A model generated the notes under the pieces. The model searched no databases and was not told the origin of the DNA. It was given only the letters and a program-made list of their open reading frames with translations. Below, piece by piece: positions 53,166-62,815 of a DNA stretch of 64,000 nucleotides. The position numbers and the translations under genes were made by a program. Origin of the DNA: Tenacibaculum skagerrakense (GTDB taxonomy: Bacteria > Bacteroidota > Bacteroidia > Flavobacteriales > Flavobacteriaceae); NCBI RefSeq assembly GCF_004345825.1, contig NZ_SLXM01000004.1, forward strand, positions 62,001-126,000, given 5' to 3'. Every line of letters begins with the position of its first letter. Within the stretch, counting starts at the first letter, position 1.

Positions 53166-54116
53166 TTAGAATTTAATAAAAGAAAACTCTTGCGTAAGTT
53201 GCTCTTGTTTTAGAGTGAGTTTTTCTAAAAACTTTTGATGTGCCTCAGAATTCGGATTAAAAGGTTTATGAGTTAATCCTTTTTGAATTTCCTCAACCCG
53301 TTTCATGGTAGCTAAAGAAGATTCGCTAAACCATGTGTAAACAAACTTTTCCCAGATGTAATTAATGGCAGTTTGATTTGGATGAATCATATCTTCTCTA
53401 TAAAATCGATAATCACGAAGTTCATCCATCATAAGTTCATAAGAAGGAAAATAGTGAATGTTTTTTCTAGGTTCTACTAGGTTGTGAATTCCAGCAATTA
53501 AATGTGATTTACTTTGTTGATTTTCAATAAAACCATCTTTAATATGTCTTATAGGAGAAACTGTAAATAAAATGGAAGCTTTTGGATTTACAGATTTTAT
53601 CAATTCACAAATACTATCTAAACTTTCAGTAATTTCATCTATAGATAATAACTCCTTTAAAAATTGCTTTTGAGGAACCTTGTGGCAATTAGCAACAATA
53701 CTATCCGAAGAAATATAACGATATACCCAAGCAGTTCCTAAGGTTATTATTATATGAGTTGCATTGGTGATTTGAGATTGAGTTATTTTAATAGCATTAG
53801 TTAAGTTTTCAATTAATTCTTCTCCAGAAGAAGCACTTAAGTCAGAATGCGCTTCAAAACAATGCCAGCGCTCATTTAATTCGAAAATATCTTCTTCTGA
53901 ATATTCTTTCGAATTGATTGCATTTAAAATCAACTGTTCAATAGCTTTTGGATGGAATAAAATTCCTAACGGATTTTGAACAGATTGAAATTTATAATAC
54001 GATAGTTTATTACCAATATTCTCTGAGAAACAAGAACCTAAAAGAAACAACTTAGAATTGTAATCTATTTGATGATAAGCTTGTTTTTGAAGCGGTATTT
54101 GAGTTTGTAGATTCAT
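53166..54116 (-). CDS. GSCFA domain-containing protein
   Basis: 316 residues. The name-giving motif is present as FLLGSCFSENIG near residue 30; then NPLGILFHP, a SGNH-like strand IIITLGTAWVYRY, VSPIRHIKDG, and RFYREDMIHPNQTAINYIWEKF with the His expected in a catalytic position. The family is predicted to be SGNH-type hydrolases acting on acylated carbohydrates. It starts 9 bases after the rraA-like stop, so the two are co-transcribed. Confidence 0.92.
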   Translation of the reverse strand: MNLQTQIPLQKQAYHQIDYNSKLFLLGSCFSENIGNKLSYYKFQSVQNPLGILFHPKAIEQLILNAINSKEYSEEDIFELNERWHCFEAHSDLSASSGEELIENLTNAIKITQSQITNATHIIITLGTAWVYRYISSDSIVANCHKVPQKQFLKELLSIDEITESLDSICELIKSVNPKASILFTVSPIRHIKDGFIENQQSKSHLIAGIHNLVEPRKNIHYFPSYELMMDELRDYRFYREDMIHPNQTAINYIWEKFVYTWFSESSLATMKRVEEIQKGLTHKPFNPNSEAHQKFLEKLTLKQEQLTQEFSFIKF

Positions 54117-54125
54117 TTAACGAGT

Positions 54126-54608
54126 TTAAACCAATTTAGTTTCAGACACAACAATTCCATCTTCATCACAATAAATATAATGGCCAGGAGTAAAATCAAT
54201 ATCCGCGAAAGAAACTTTTATATTGATTTCTCCTTCTGGAATTTTAATACTTTTTCTTGGGGTTGTATCTAAAGCTTTTACACCAATATTCATAGTTGAA
54301 ATCTCTCTGCTATCTCTGATGCAACCAAAAATAACAACTCCGTTCCAGTTATTTTCAATTCCCATAGCAGCTAAATTATCTCCTAGAAGAGCACAATTTA
54401 GAGATCCGCCACCATCAACAACTAACACTTTTCCGGTTCCATCATTACTCAACAATTGTTTTACCAACGGATTTTTCTCGAAACACTTTACGGTTACAAT
54501 TTCTCCATAAAAATTCTTTTTTGCACCATAATCTTTAAATCCAATTGGAGTTGCCACTTGAAGAAGGTCAATAAAATCATCACATAAATCAGCAGTGTAA
54601 ATATTCAT
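54126..54608 (-). CDS. rraA: RraA family protein
   Basis: 160 residues with the RraA/aldolase-like pattern: ADLCDDF at the start, VLVVDGGGSLNCALLGDNLAAMG, then NGVVIFGCIRDSREI with the Arg-Asp pair, and GVKALDTTPRKS. Members act either as RNase E inhibitors or as HMG/CHA-type class II aldolases; the GxIRD motif is compatible with aldolase chemistry. Which applies here cannot be decided by eye. Co-transcribed with the GSCFA gene. Confidence 0.88.
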   Translation of the reverse strand: MNIYTADLCDDFIDLLQVATPIGFKDYGAKKNFYGEIVTVKCFEKNPLVKQLLSNDGTGKVLVVDGGGSLNCALLGDNLAAMGIENNWNGVVIFGCIRDSREISTMNIGVKALDTTPRKSIKIPEGEINIKVSFADIDFTPGHYIYCDEDGIVVSETKLV

Positions 54609-54638
54609 AGATTAAGTTTAGAGATAAAGCTAAACAAA

Positions 54639-54662
54639 AAAACCAACATTCAAGTTGGTTTT
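54639..54662 (-). terminator. alaS terminator
   Basis: AAAACCAAC (54639-54647) pairs with GTTGGTTTT (54654-54662) across 6 bases, with a T-run on the minus-strand downstream side. Confidence 0.8.
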
Positions 54663-54672
54663 AATTTGAGTT

Positions 54673-57288
54673 TTAAACGATATAATTTTTAGCGCGTTCT
54701 AATGCTTTTGGTATTCCTCCTGGGTTTTTACCACCCGCTGTAGCGAAGAAATTTTGTCCACCACCACCACCGTGGATAAGCTTCCCTAATTCTCTAACTA
54801 CTTTACCTGCATCATAACCTCGTTCGTTAGCTAGCTCCTTAGAAACATAACAAGTTAACATTGCTTTCTCTTTTGTAGGTGCTGTAGCAAATAATATAAA
54901 TAGATTGTCAATTTCTCCACCTAATTCAAACATAATGTCTTTAATGCTTCCTTGATCTAAATCTACTTTAGTAGCTAAAAAGTTTACGCCATTTATTTCA
55001 GTGATTTGATTTTTTAAATCACCTTTCATATTCTTCGCTTTATCCTTCAGTAATTGCTCTATTTGCTTTTTTAGAGCTGCGTTCTCATCTTGCAAAGAAC
55101 TTACTGATTTTGCTATATCTTTTGGGTTTTTAAGCAATGCTTTAACCTCAGAGAAGTCACGTTCTACATTTTCAAAATATTCTCCTACAGCAACATTTGT
55201 AATTGCTTCAATACGACGAATACCTGCTGCAACTGCTCCTTCAGATTTAATCTTAAAATACCAAATATCTCCTGTTTGTTGTACGTGAGTTCCTCCACAT
55301 AACTCCATCGATTTTCCAAAGCGAATTGCTCTTACACTATCTCCATATTTTTCTCCGAATAATGCAATTGCACCTTCATCAATAGCTTGTTGCATTGGGA
55401 TATTTCTCTTTTCTTGTAGAGGTAAATTTTCACGGATACGTGCATTTACAAATTCTTCAATTTCCGTTAGCTGATCAGCATCTACTTTAGAAAAGTGAGA
55501 GAAGTCAAAACGTAAATAGTCTGGACTTACTAAAGATCCTTTTTGCTCAACATGGGTTCCTAAAATTGTGCGTAAAGCCTGGTGTAATAGGTGAGTTGCA
55601 GTATGATTACTAGCAGATAATTTTCTGAATTCATCATTTACAACTGCTTTGAACGTTTCGTTAAGATTTTTTGGTAGGTTTTTAGTGAAATGGATGATTA
55701 CATTATTTTCCTTTTTAGTGTCTAAAATGTAAATAATGTCACCATTTGAAGTTTCTAAATACCCTTTATCTCCAACTTGTCCTCCTCCTTCAGGATAAAA
55801 AGGAGTCATGTTAAAAACCAATTGATATTGATCCCCTTCTTTTTGAGTTGTTATTTTTCTATAGCGAGTAAGCTTTACATCAACTTCTAACGTATCATAT
55901 CCAACAAATTCTTCAGTTTCATCTTCTAGTAAGCTAATCCAATCACCAGTTTCACTTGCAGAAGCAGCACGCGAACGATCTTTTTGTGCTTGCATTCCTT
56001 CGTTAAACTCTTCTTCATTGATTTCATATCCTTTTTCACGAGCAATTAATTGCGTTAAGTCTAAAGGAAAACCATAGGTGTCGTATAATTCAAAAGCTTT
56101 GTTTCCTGAAACTTCTTTTCCTTTGGTGTCTTCAATTACTTTATCTAACAATAATAAACCTTGGTCTAAAGTACGTAAAAACGAATGCTCTTCTTCCTTA
56201 ATCACATTATGAACAAGCGAATCTTGTTTTCTAATTTCAGGGAAGGCATCACCCATTTGATGCGATAACGTTTCAGCTAACTTATAAATAAAAGGCTCTT
56301 TTTTGTTAAGGAATGTAAATCCGTAACGAATAGCTCTTCTTAATATACGTCTTATAACATAACCAGCACCATTATTACTTGGTAATTGACCATCAGCAAT
56401 AGCAAAAGATACTGCTCTTACGTGATCTGCAATTACACGAATTGCAATGTCTACTTTTTCATCTTTACCGTAATCAACTCCAGTAATAGTTTCAATTTCT
56501 CTAATTAATGGAGTAAAAACATCTGTATCGTAATTAGATTGTACACCTTGTAACACCATACAAAGACGTTCAAATCCCATTCCAGTGTCAATATGTTTTG
56601 CAGGCAATTCTACTAAAGAGCCATTAGCCTTTCTGTTGTATTGCATGAAAACTAAGTTCCAAATTTCAACAACTTGTGGGTGGTCTTCGTTTACTAATGA
56701 TTTGCCATCAACTTTAGCTTTTTCTTCTGCAGAACGAATGTCAACATGTATCTCAGAACAAGGTCCACAAGGTCCTTGATCTCCCATTTCCCAGAAGTTA
56801 TCTTTTTTATTACCCATCAAGATACGATCTTCAGAAATGTATTGTTTCCAAATATCGTATGCTTCTTGATCCATTTTTGTTCCGTCTTTTTCGTCACCTT
56901 CAAAAACGGTTACATATAATATATCTTTAGGAATCTTGTATACTTCGGTTAGTAATTCCCAAGCCCAAGCAATTGCTTCTTTTTTGAAATAATCACCAAA
57001 ACTCCAGTTTCCAAGCATTTCAAACATTGTATGGTGATAGGTATCATAACCAACTTCTTCTAAGTCGTTATGCTTACCAGAAACACGTAAACATTTTTGA
57101 GTGTCTGAAATACGATTGTTTTTAGGTGTGGCATTTCCCAAGAAATATTCTTTAAAAGGAGCCATACCTGAATTGGTAAATAGTAAGGTAGGATCGTTTT
57201 TTAACACCATTGGTGCAGAAGGAACAATTTCATGTTGTTTAGACTTGAAAAATTCTAAAAACTTAGTTCTTATCTCTTGAGATTTCAT
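54673..57288 (-). CDS. alaS: Alanyl-tRNA synthetase
   Basis: Charges tRNA-Ala and edits mischarged Ser/Gly. 871 residues, the full standard length. The class II core begins [42 protein letters not shown] is motif 2. The editing domain zinc sites are [13 protein letters not shown] and CGGTHV. The C-terminal C-Ala domain ends with the Gly-rich [21 protein letters not shown]. It is transcribed alone, divergently from the M23 gene. Confidence 0.97.
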   Translation of the reverse strand: MKSQEIRTKFLEFFKSKQHEIVPSAPMVLKNDPTLLFTNSGMAPFKEYFLGNATPKNNRISDTQKCLRVSGKHNDLEEVGYDTYHHTMFEMLGNWSFGDYFKKEAIAWAWELLTEVYKIPKDILYVTVFEGDEKDGTKMDQEAYDIWKQYISEDRILMGNKKDNFWEMGDQGPCGPCSEIHVDIRSAEEKAKVDGKSLVNEDHPQVVEIWNLVFMQYNRKANGSLVELPAKHIDTGMGFERLCMVLQGVQSNYDTDVFTPLIREIETITGVDYGKDEKVDIAIRVIADHVRAVSFAIADGQLPSNNGAGYVIRRILRRAIRYGFTFLNKKEPFIYKLAETLSHQMGDAFPEIRKQDSLVHNVIKEEEHSFLRTLDQGLLLLDKVIEDTKGKEVSGNKAFELYDTYGFPLDLTQLIAREKGYEINEEEFNEGMQAQKDRSRAASASETGDWISLLEDETEEFVGYDTLEVDVKLTRYRKITTQKEGDQYQLVFNMTPFYPEGGGQVGDKGYLETSNGDIIYILDTKKENNVIIHFTKNLPKNLNETFKAVVNDEFRKLSASNHTATHLLHQALRTILGTHVEQKGSLVSPDYLRFDFSHFSKVDADQLTEIEEFVNARIRENLPLQEKRNIPMQQAIDEGAIALFGEKYGDSVRAIRFGKSMELCGGTHVQQTGDIWYFKIKSEGAVAAGIRRIEAITNVAVGEYFENVERDFSEVKALLKNPKDIAKSVSSLQDENAALKKQIEQLLKDKAKNMKGDLKNQITEINGVNFLATKVDLDQGSIKDIMFELGGEIDNLFILFATAPTKEKAMLTCYVSKELANERGYDAGKVVRELGKLIHGGGGGQNFFATAGGKNPGGIPKALERAKNYIV

Positions 57289-57351
57289 TCTTTTTTTAGT
57301 TAAAATATTTCTAATTGGGTGTTAAGAATGCTTATATATTGAAACATTTTA

Positions 57352-57359
57352 TAAATTTG
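57352..57359 (+). promoter_or_regulatory. Putative -7 box of the M23/MerR/LemA run
   Basis: TAAATTTG matches TAnnTTTG, 58 bases before the ATG at 57418. The -33 element is unclear. Confidence 0.4.
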
Positions 57360-57395
57360 TACGTCGAAACATATAAGATTTCTTAATAAAGGACA

Positions 57396-57425
57396 CAAAA
57401 ATACTACATTTGGTCGTATGGCAAA
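57396..57425 (-). promoter_or_regulatory. Putative alaS promoter
   Basis: On the minus strand TTTG (57425-57422), an 18-base spacer and TATTTTTG (57403-57396) give a near-consensus promoter. It overlaps the start codon of the divergent M23 gene, and the alaS leader would be about 100 bases. Confidence 0.35.
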
Positions 57426-58386
57426 AGTAAAATATTATTATGACCCAGATACACTTTCTTACCAACAGATTGAGGTACGAAAAAGGGACAAATTAAAGAA
57501 CACTATTATTGGTTTAATAGGTGTAGCTTTAGTTGCGTTTTTGGGGTTTGTTGTATTGAGCCAGTTTTTAGAATCTCCTACTGAAAAAGCGCAACGAAGA
57601 GAAATGGAAAATTTAAAGCTCCATTACGAATTGTTGAGCAAAAGAATGCAGGAAACTTCAGATGTTCTTACCGATTTGCAAGAACGAGATAACTATATCT
57701 ATCGAACTTATTTTGAAGCTAACCCAATACCAGATGAACAACGTAAAGCAGGTTTTGGTGGAGTTAACCGATATAAAAATTTAGAAGGATTTGATAATAG
57801 TGATATGATTATCAATCTGACGAAGGATATAGATGTGTTGTCTAAACAAGTAGTAGTACAATCAAAATCATTAGATGAGATTGTAGATTTAGCTAAGAAA
57901 AAAGAAAAAATGTTAGCTTCAATTCCGGCGATTAAGCCTATAAAGAATGAAGACGAAACCCGAATGGCTTCTGGTTATGGTATGCGTTTGCATCCTATTT
58001 TAAAATCGTGGCGTATGCACAATGGAATGGATTTTACAGCACCAACTGGAACACCAATTTATGCGTCAGGAAATGGAACTGTAGTTAGAGCAAACCGAAG
58101 CGCCACTTTTGGGAAAGTGGTTTATATAGAGCATGGTTATGGTTATAAAACGATATATGCTCACATGAGTGAAATTGTTGCAAAAAGAGGGCAAAAAGTA
58201 AAACGTGGTGATTTAATTGGTTATGTAGGGAATACAGGTCGTTCTGCAGCACCCCATTTACATTATGAAGTTCATAAGAATAACAGACCTATAAATCCAA
58301 TTTACTACTATTATGGAGATTTATCTCCAGAAGAATTTATTGCAATGCAAAAAGCTTCTCAAGAGCAACGTCAATCTTTCGATTAA
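57418..58386 (+). CDS. M23 family (LytM) peptidoglycan endopeptidase
   Basis: 322 residues. A polar N-terminus, one TM (about 28-50) and a coiled coil (55-165) lead to the C-terminal LytM domain. The zinc ligands are His201 and Asp205 (HNGMD) and His282 (HLHYE), with His249 and His280 as catalytic partners; SGYGMRLHPI and GYVGNTGRSAAPHLHYEV are fully conserved. All active-site residues are present, so it is probably an active cell-wall hydrolase anchored in the inner membrane. It is followed 27 bases later by a MerR regulator. Confidence 0.94.
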   Translation: MAKVKYYYDPDTLSYQQIEVRKRDKLKNTIIGLIGVALVAFLGFVVLSQFLESPTEKAQRREMENLKLHYELLSKRMQETSDVLTDLQERDNYIYRTYFEANPIPDEQRKAGFGGVNRYKNLEGFDNSDMIINLTKDIDVLSKQVVVQSKSLDEIVDLAKKKEKMLASIPAIKPIKNEDETRMASGYGMRLHPILKSWRMHNGMDFTAPTGTPIYASGNGTVVRANRSATFGKVVYIEHGYGYKTIYAHMSEIVAKRGQKVKRGDLIGYVGNTGRSAAPHLHYEVHKNNRPINPIYYYYGDLSPEEFIAMQKASQEQRQSFD

Positions 58387-58413
58387 TTTGTAACTTGCAA
58401 ATAAAAATCCCCT

Positions 58414-58746
58414 ATGCACGTTGATTTACCAGAGAAAAGATACTATAAAATAGGAGAGGTAGCTAAGGCTTTTAATGTAAATGCGTCTTTAATTCGTTTT
58501 TGGGAAGGTGAGTTTGATATCATCAAGCCAAAAAAGAATGCTAAAGGAAATAGATTATTTACTCAACAAGACATAGAGAATTTTAAACTGATTTACAACT
58601 TAGTAAAAGAACGAGGTTTTACGCTTGATGGAGCAAAACAAAAGCTAAAGCAAAACCCAGAAAAGGCGGTTGATAATCAGGAAATAATTAGTAGATTAGA
58701 AGCGGTGAAAGCCGAATTAATCAATATAAAAAATCAATTAGAATAA
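58414..58746 (+). CDS. MerR family transcriptional regulator
   Basis: 110 residues. The winged HTH (about 9-80) reads YYKIGEVAKAFNVNASLIRFWEGEF…NRLFTQQDIENF, followed by the dimerisation helix VKERGFTLDGAKQKLKQNP and a short coiled coil. There is no C-terminal effector-binding domain and no Cys, so metal or thiol sensing is unlikely. Similar short MerR proteins follow M23 peptidases in many Bacteroidota (from memory of the group). It lies 18 bases upstream of lemA. Confidence 0.92.
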   Translation: MHVDLPEKRYYKIGEVAKAFNVNASLIRFWEGEFDIIKPKKNAKGNRLFTQQDIENFKLIYNLVKERGFTLDGAKQKLKQNPEKAVDNQEIISRLEAVKAELINIKNQLE

Positions 58747-58764
58747 CTAAAAAAGAGAGAAATT

Positions 58765-59373
58765 ATGAAAAAATGGTTAGTACCAGTATTGATAATAGGA
58801 GCATTAATTTTATATGCTTACAGTACCGGAAAAGGATTTTACAATTCAACAATTAAGTTAAATGAAAATATAGAAGAGTCTTGGGGTAATGTTCAAACGG
58901 CTTATCAAAGAAGAGGAGATTTAATTGGAAACCTTGTAAAAACTGTACAAGGAGCTGCAGATTTTGAGAAAAGTACTTTAACAGATGTTATAAATGCGAG
59001 AGCAAAAGCAACACAAACGACAATAGACGCTAGCAATATTACCCCTGAAAATATAGCTCAGTTTCAACAAGCACAAACAGGATTAACGGGTGCGCTTTCA
59101 AAATTATTAGTGTCAGTAGAAAGATATCCAGATTTGAAGGCTAACCAAAATTTCTTAAAACTTCAAGATGAACTAGCAAGCACTGAAAATCAAATTTTAA
59201 CCGCTAGAACGAGATTCAATGAAGCAGTAAAACCGTATAACAACCATGTAAAAAAATTCCCTAACAATTTTTTTGCTAGCTGGTTAGGGTTTGAGGATAA
59301 GCCTTACTTTAAAGCTGATCCGGGTAAAGAGAATGCTCCTGATATTAATTTTGATTTTGGAAATAAAAAGTAA
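58765..59373 (+). CDS. lemA: LemA family protein
   Basis: 202 residues with an N-terminal TM/signal anchor (about 4-20) and the LemA helical core: NENIEESWGNVQTAYQRRGDLIGNLVKTVQGAADFEKSTLTDVINARAKA, then LLVSVERYPDLKANQNFLKLQDELASTENQI, and the terminal FPNNFFASWLGFEDKPYFKA. LemA proteins are membrane-anchored and usually sit next to TPM-domain proteins, as here. Exact role unknown; envelope stress is suggested for related loci. Confidence 0.95.
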   Translation: MKKWLVPVLIIGALILYAYSTGKGFYNSTIKLNENIEESWGNVQTAYQRRGDLIGNLVKTVQGAADFEKSTLTDVINARAKATQTTIDASNITPENIAQFQQAQTGLTGALSKLLVSVERYPDLKANQNFLKLQDELASTENQILTARTRFNEAVKPYNNHVKKFPNNFFASWLGFEDKPYFKADPGKENAPDINFDFGNKK

Positions 59374-59811
59374 ATGTCTAGCGTAGAAAACTTTCTTTCA
59401 TTAGACGAAGAGCAGGAAATTGTTCAAGCTATTGTACAAGCAGAGCGAAATACTTCTGGAGAAATACGAGTGCATATTGAAAGGACTACTGAACTTTCAC
59501 ATTATGATCGTGCTTTAGAAGTATTTCAAGAGCTTGAAATGCATAATACTGAACAAAAAAATGCTGTACTAATATATATTGCTGTTGATGATCATAAGTT
59601 TGTGATTTACGGTGATAAAGGAATAAACGATATAGTACCAAAAAACTTCTGGGAGAGTACGAAAAATGTTATGCAAAGCCTATTTATAGAAGGCAAGTTT
59701 AAACAAGGCATAGTTGAAGGAGTTTTAAAAGCTGGTCATGAGTTAAAAGAACACTTCCCAAGGTCTTCAAAAGACATTGATGAATTACCAAATGAAGTTT
59801 CAAAAGGATAG
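59374..59811 (+). CDS. TPM domain-containing protein, cytoplasmic short form
   Basis: 145 residues without a signal peptide. The TPM (TLP18.3/Psb32/MOLO-1) domain is recognised from LSLDEEQEIVQAIVQAERNTSGEIRVHIE, NAVLIYIAVDDHKFVIYGDKGINDIVP and FKQGIVEGVLKAGHELKEHFP. It starts directly at the lemA stop, with no spacer, and runs directly into the next TPM gene. Pairs of short and long TPM proteins after LemA are common in Bacteroidota. Confidence 0.92.
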   Translation: MSSVENFLSLDEEQEIVQAIVQAERNTSGEIRVHIERTTELSHYDRALEVFQELEMHNTEQKNAVLIYIAVDDHKFVIYGDKGINDIVPKNFWESTKNVMQSLFIEGKFKQGIVEGVLKAGHELKEHFPRSSKDIDELPNEVSKG

Positions 59812-60624
59812 ATGAAAAAGAAACTACATATACTACTATTATTTTTTGTAGGAATTCAAATCGGATTTTCTCAATTCGATGTTCCCAAAAAACCAGAATT
59901 TCAAACGAGTGTTTATGATTATATAGGTTTATTATCTGAATCCCAAAAGTCTCAGTTAGAAGACAAATTAGTAAGATATTCGGATACTACCTCAACTCAA
60001 ATAGTTGTCGCTGTTATTAGTTCTACCAATAATGAGAGTATTGGAATTTTAACTCCAAGGTGGGCACATGAATGGGGTATAGGGCAAAAAGATAAAGACA
60101 ATGGTGTATTTGTTTTACTTGCAAAAGATGATAGGAAAATTTGGATTTCTCCTGGATATGGAGTAGAGCACAAATTAACTGCTGGTATTAATGGACAGTT
60201 AATACGTAATATAATAATCCCTGAATTTAAAAAAGGAGATTATTATAGCGGATTAGATAAAGGAACTGATGCGATTTTTAAAGTTCTTCAAGGAGAATAT
60301 AAAGGAACTCGTAAACAGTCTAAAAATAATAAAGGAGGCAATTTTGCTTTTATTGTGTTTATCATCATATTGATTATCTTTTTTATTCTTATTTCTCGGG
60401 GAGGAAGAGGTAAAGGAGGTAGACGAAATTATACTGATACAGATTCACGAGATATTTTAGAAACTATTATTTTGAGTAATGCTGGTAGAGGAGGTTACAG
60501 AAGAACAGGTGGTTTCGGCGGTGGATTTGGCGGAAGCTCTGGAGGAGGCTTCGGCGGCGGTGGCTTCGGAGGAGGTTTCGGCGGCGGCGGCTTCAGTGGA
60601 GGTGGTGCTGGTGGTAGTTGGTAA
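59812..60624 (+). CDS. TPM domain protein with signal peptide, C-terminal TM and Gly-rich tail
   Basis: 270 residues: a signal peptide (ending QIGFSQ), a TPM domain (about 25-165, VYDYIGLLSESQKSQLEDKLVRYSD, IVVAVISSTNN, WGIGQKDKDNGVFVLLAKDDRKIWI), one TM (about 180-198), then a basic segment and a tail of about 50 residues of GGFGGG-type repeats ending GGSW. The tail is encoded by GC-rich repeats unlike the surrounding DNA. This is the YgcG architecture. Fused end to end with the short TPM gene and lemA. Confidence 0.93.
   Translation: MKKKLHILLLFFVGIQIGFSQFDVPKKPEFQTSVYDYIGLLSESQKSQLEDKLVRYSDTTSTQIVVAVISSTNNESIGILTPRWAHEWGIGQKDKDNGVFVLLAKDDRKIWISPGYGVEHKLTAGINGQLIRNIIIPEFKKGDYYSGLDKGTDAIFKVLQGEYKGTRKQSKNNKGGNFAFIVFIIILIIFFILISRGGRGKGGRRNYTDTDSRDILETIILSNAGRGGYRRTGGFGGGFGGSSGGGFGGGGFGGGFGGGGFSGGGAGGSW
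60535..60620 (+). repeat. GC-rich tandem repeat coding the Gly tail
   Basis: Imperfect repeats of GGCGGCGGTGGCTTCGGA-like units encode the GGGGFGGGF tail of the TPM protein. Local GC content is far above that of the rest of the window, so slippage between strains is expected. Confidence 0.8.
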
Positions 60625-60659
60625 CTTTATAATTTATACTCAAACAATATATTTTTTTC

Positions 60660-60690
60660 AAGCTTCTTTATAGGAGCTTTTTTTTATCTT
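60660..60690 (+). terminator. Terminator of the M23/MerR/LemA/TPM run
   Basis: AAGCTTC (60660-60666) pairs with GGAGCTT across a short loop with one wobble, followed by a long T-run. Confidence 0.65.
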
Positions 60691-60697
60691 TAATAGC

Positions 60698-61546
60698 ATG
60701 AGAATACTACAATTTTTATTGCTCCTTTTCATTTTTAATAATTGCACAAATTATAGTCAAGTAATATATTTGGCTAAACTTCCAAATAAATTAAAAGAAG
60801 TTTCTGGACTTATAAAAGCTAGCGATTCTACATTCTGGATGCATAATGATGGAGGAAATAAAAACGAATTGTATTTAGTTAATGTCAAAGGAGAAATAGT
60901 TAAAACGGTTACTATAAAGGCTAAAAATACAGATTGGGAAGATATTACATCCGACAATAAAGGGAACATTTATGTAGCTGATTTTGGCAATAATAACAGT
61001 ACTAGGAAAGATTTAATCATTTTAAAAATTAAAGAAGAAGATTTATTACATCAGAAATCTGTTGAAGTTGAAAAAATTGAATTTGAATATCCTGAACAGC
61101 ATAAATTTCCACCTAAAAAAAACGACAGGCATTTTGATGCAGAAAGTATTCTGTACTTCAAAAATCATTTATACTTTTTTACCAAGAGTAGAGTGAAAAA
61201 TGATTATGGAAAGACTAGCTTATATAGAATTCCTGCAAAAGCAGGAAAATATCAAGCAACATTAATTGGAAAATACGAAAATTGCTCTAATAAAAATTGT
61301 TGGATTACTGGTGCAGCTATCTCACAAGACAATGCAAAAGTTGCTTTGTTGACTTCAGATTCCATATTATTATTTACCGATTTTAAAGATGATAATTTCT
61401 TTGAAGGAAGATTGAGTAAAATCGATTTAGGCTTTTCATCTCAAAAAGAAGCAATTGATTTTATAGACAATAACACGCTGTTTATTTCAGATGAAAGGTC
61501 CCATTTATCGGAAGGAAATTTATATAAAGTAAGTTTAGCTAAATAA
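60698..61546 (+). CDS. Hypothetical exported protein, beta-propeller-like
   Basis: 282 residues with an N-terminal hydrophobic signal (MRILQFLLLLFIFNNC); the Cys is not in an ideal lipobox. The mature part has repeated strand units of propeller type: VSGLIKASDSTFWMHNDGG, WEDITSDNKGNIYVADFGNN, HFDAESILYFKNHLYFFTK, ITGAAISQDNAKVALLTSD, EAIDFIDNNTLFISDER. The conserved WEDI-x-x-D and DFGNN motifs resemble a family of Bacteroidota proteins of unknown function. It stands alone and converges on the oxidase gene. Confidence 0.75.
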   Translation: MRILQFLLLLFIFNNCTNYSQVIYLAKLPNKLKEVSGLIKASDSTFWMHNDGGNKNELYLVNVKGEIVKTVTIKAKNTDWEDITSDNKGNIYVADFGNNNSTRKDLIILKIKEEDLLHQKSVEVEKIEFEYPEQHKFPPKKNDRHFDAESILYFKNHLYFFTKSRVKNDYGKTSLYRIPAKAGKYQATLIGKYENCSNKNCWITGAAISQDNAKVALLTSDSILLFTDFKDDNFFEGRLSKIDLGFSSQKEAIDFIDNNTLFISDERSHLSEGNLYKVSLAK

Positions 61547-61548
61547 AC

Positions 61549-62796
61549 TTAAGAATTGAGATTTTCAAGAGCAACTTTCGCAGCTAATTCACCAGAAAGC
61601 ATCGCAGCATTTAAAGAACCATTACATAATTGATCTCCTGCTAAAATAATTGAATCATTAACCTCAATTGTTTCCTTAGTTGGAGCGTATTTTAAAGATT
61701 CTAATTTTGGAAGTGCTTTAGGAATATCGTACATCTTTACAAATCTTAAAACATCAATTCCACAAAACTCCTTGAGTTCTCTGATAACTTCTTTTATCAA
61801 TAATGTTTCGTGTAAGTTATGATCTCTTACTACAGTAACAGATAATAGTTCTTTTTCTGAAGAATTATTGTTTGCTATAGAGGTGGTATAGAAGATATTA
61901 TTGATTAATGAAAATTCGTTAGCGAGTAAGCCAATAAGTGGTTTTGTAATAGTTCTTTTTTTAGTCTCAAAATATAGCGTTTGACAAGATTTCCATTCTT
62001 GCTTTGTTGATTTTCTATTTGATAGCAAACTTGAAGAATCTGTAGCAATAATTGTCATATTACTTCCTAAAACATCACCATTAGATAATTTAATTAAACC
62101 TTTTTCAACTGAAGCTACTTTTGTATTGAATAAGAAAGTCGTCGATTTTAATTTATTTTTTAATTGATTCGGGATTGCCGCAATTCCTGCTTTTGGTAAT
62201 GCAGCATAACCTGTTCCGAACATTTTATAAACGAATTCGAACATTCTACTCGAAGTACTTAAAGTAGTTTCTAAAAAAATTCCACTGAAAAAAGGAGCAA
62301 AGAAGTTACAGATTGCTTTTTGTGAAAACCCAAAGTTTTTCAAATACTGTAAAGTGGTGGTTTCTTCTTTAGAAAAGATATCTTGAAGTGTTTTGTTTTT
62401 CAGAATACGATTTAACTTAAGTATTTTAAGTTTATCTCCAAAAGTTACTTTACTGGTTGTTAAGGTCGAAAAAAGCAAATCAAAACATCTGAAACCATCA
62501 CCAAGAATTGAAGAGGTGTTGTTTTCATAAATCACAGCTCCAGGTAAAAATTTTTGAAGCTCTAATTCTTCATAGTTAAAGTACTTTTGTGCAGCAGGAT
62601 AAGAAGTTAATAATACTTGAAATCCATGATCTAATTGATAACCTTCATAAACATCAGTTTTTACTCTACCTCCAACAGAATCCGAAGCTTCTATAATAGT
62701 TGAATGGTAACCATTTTTTTCTAATTCAAGCGCAACTATTAGTCCGCTTATTCCTGCTCCAATAATATAAATGTTTTGATGTTTTTTTGAAGTCAT
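61549..62796 (-). CDS. FAD-dependent amine oxidase/protoporphyrinogen oxidase-like protein
   Basis: 415 residues. The N-terminal dinucleotide-binding motif IYIIGAGISGLIVALELEKNG, the EASDSVGGRVKTDVYEGYQLDHGFQVL segment and the C-terminal ILAGDQLCNGSLNAAMLSGELAA match the flavin amine oxidase superfamily (PF01593). No signal peptide is present. The substrate is not evident; carotenoid desaturase-like and PPOX-like members look alike here. A DUF2452 gene lies 19 bases upstream. Confidence 0.88.
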   Translation of the reverse strand: MTSKKHQNIYIIGAGISGLIVALELEKNGYHSTIIEASDSVGGRVKTDVYEGYQLDHGFQVLLTSYPAAQKYFNYEELELQKFLPGAVIYENNTSSILGDGFRCFDLLFSTLTTSKVTFGDKLKILKLNRILKNKTLQDIFSKEETTTLQYLKNFGFSQKAICNFFAPFFSGIFLETTLSTSSRMFEFVYKMFGTGYAALPKAGIAAIPNQLKNKLKSTTFLFNTKVASVEKGLIKLSNGDVLGSNMTIIATDSSSLLSNRKSTKQEWKSCQTLYFETKKRTITKPLIGLLANEFSLINNIFYTTSIANNNSSEKELLSVTVVRDHNLHETLLIKEVIRELKEFCGIDVLRFVKMYDIPKALPKLESLKYAPTKETIEVNDSIILAGDQLCNGSLNAAMLSGELAAKVALENLNS

Positions 62797-62815
62797 TCAA
62801 TACAATTAAGTTAGG

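Noticed and set aside
60479..60673. Second frame through the Gly-repeat region
   Set aside because: An alternative-frame reading of the GC-rich repeat that gives an Ala/Val/Glu-rich artefact.
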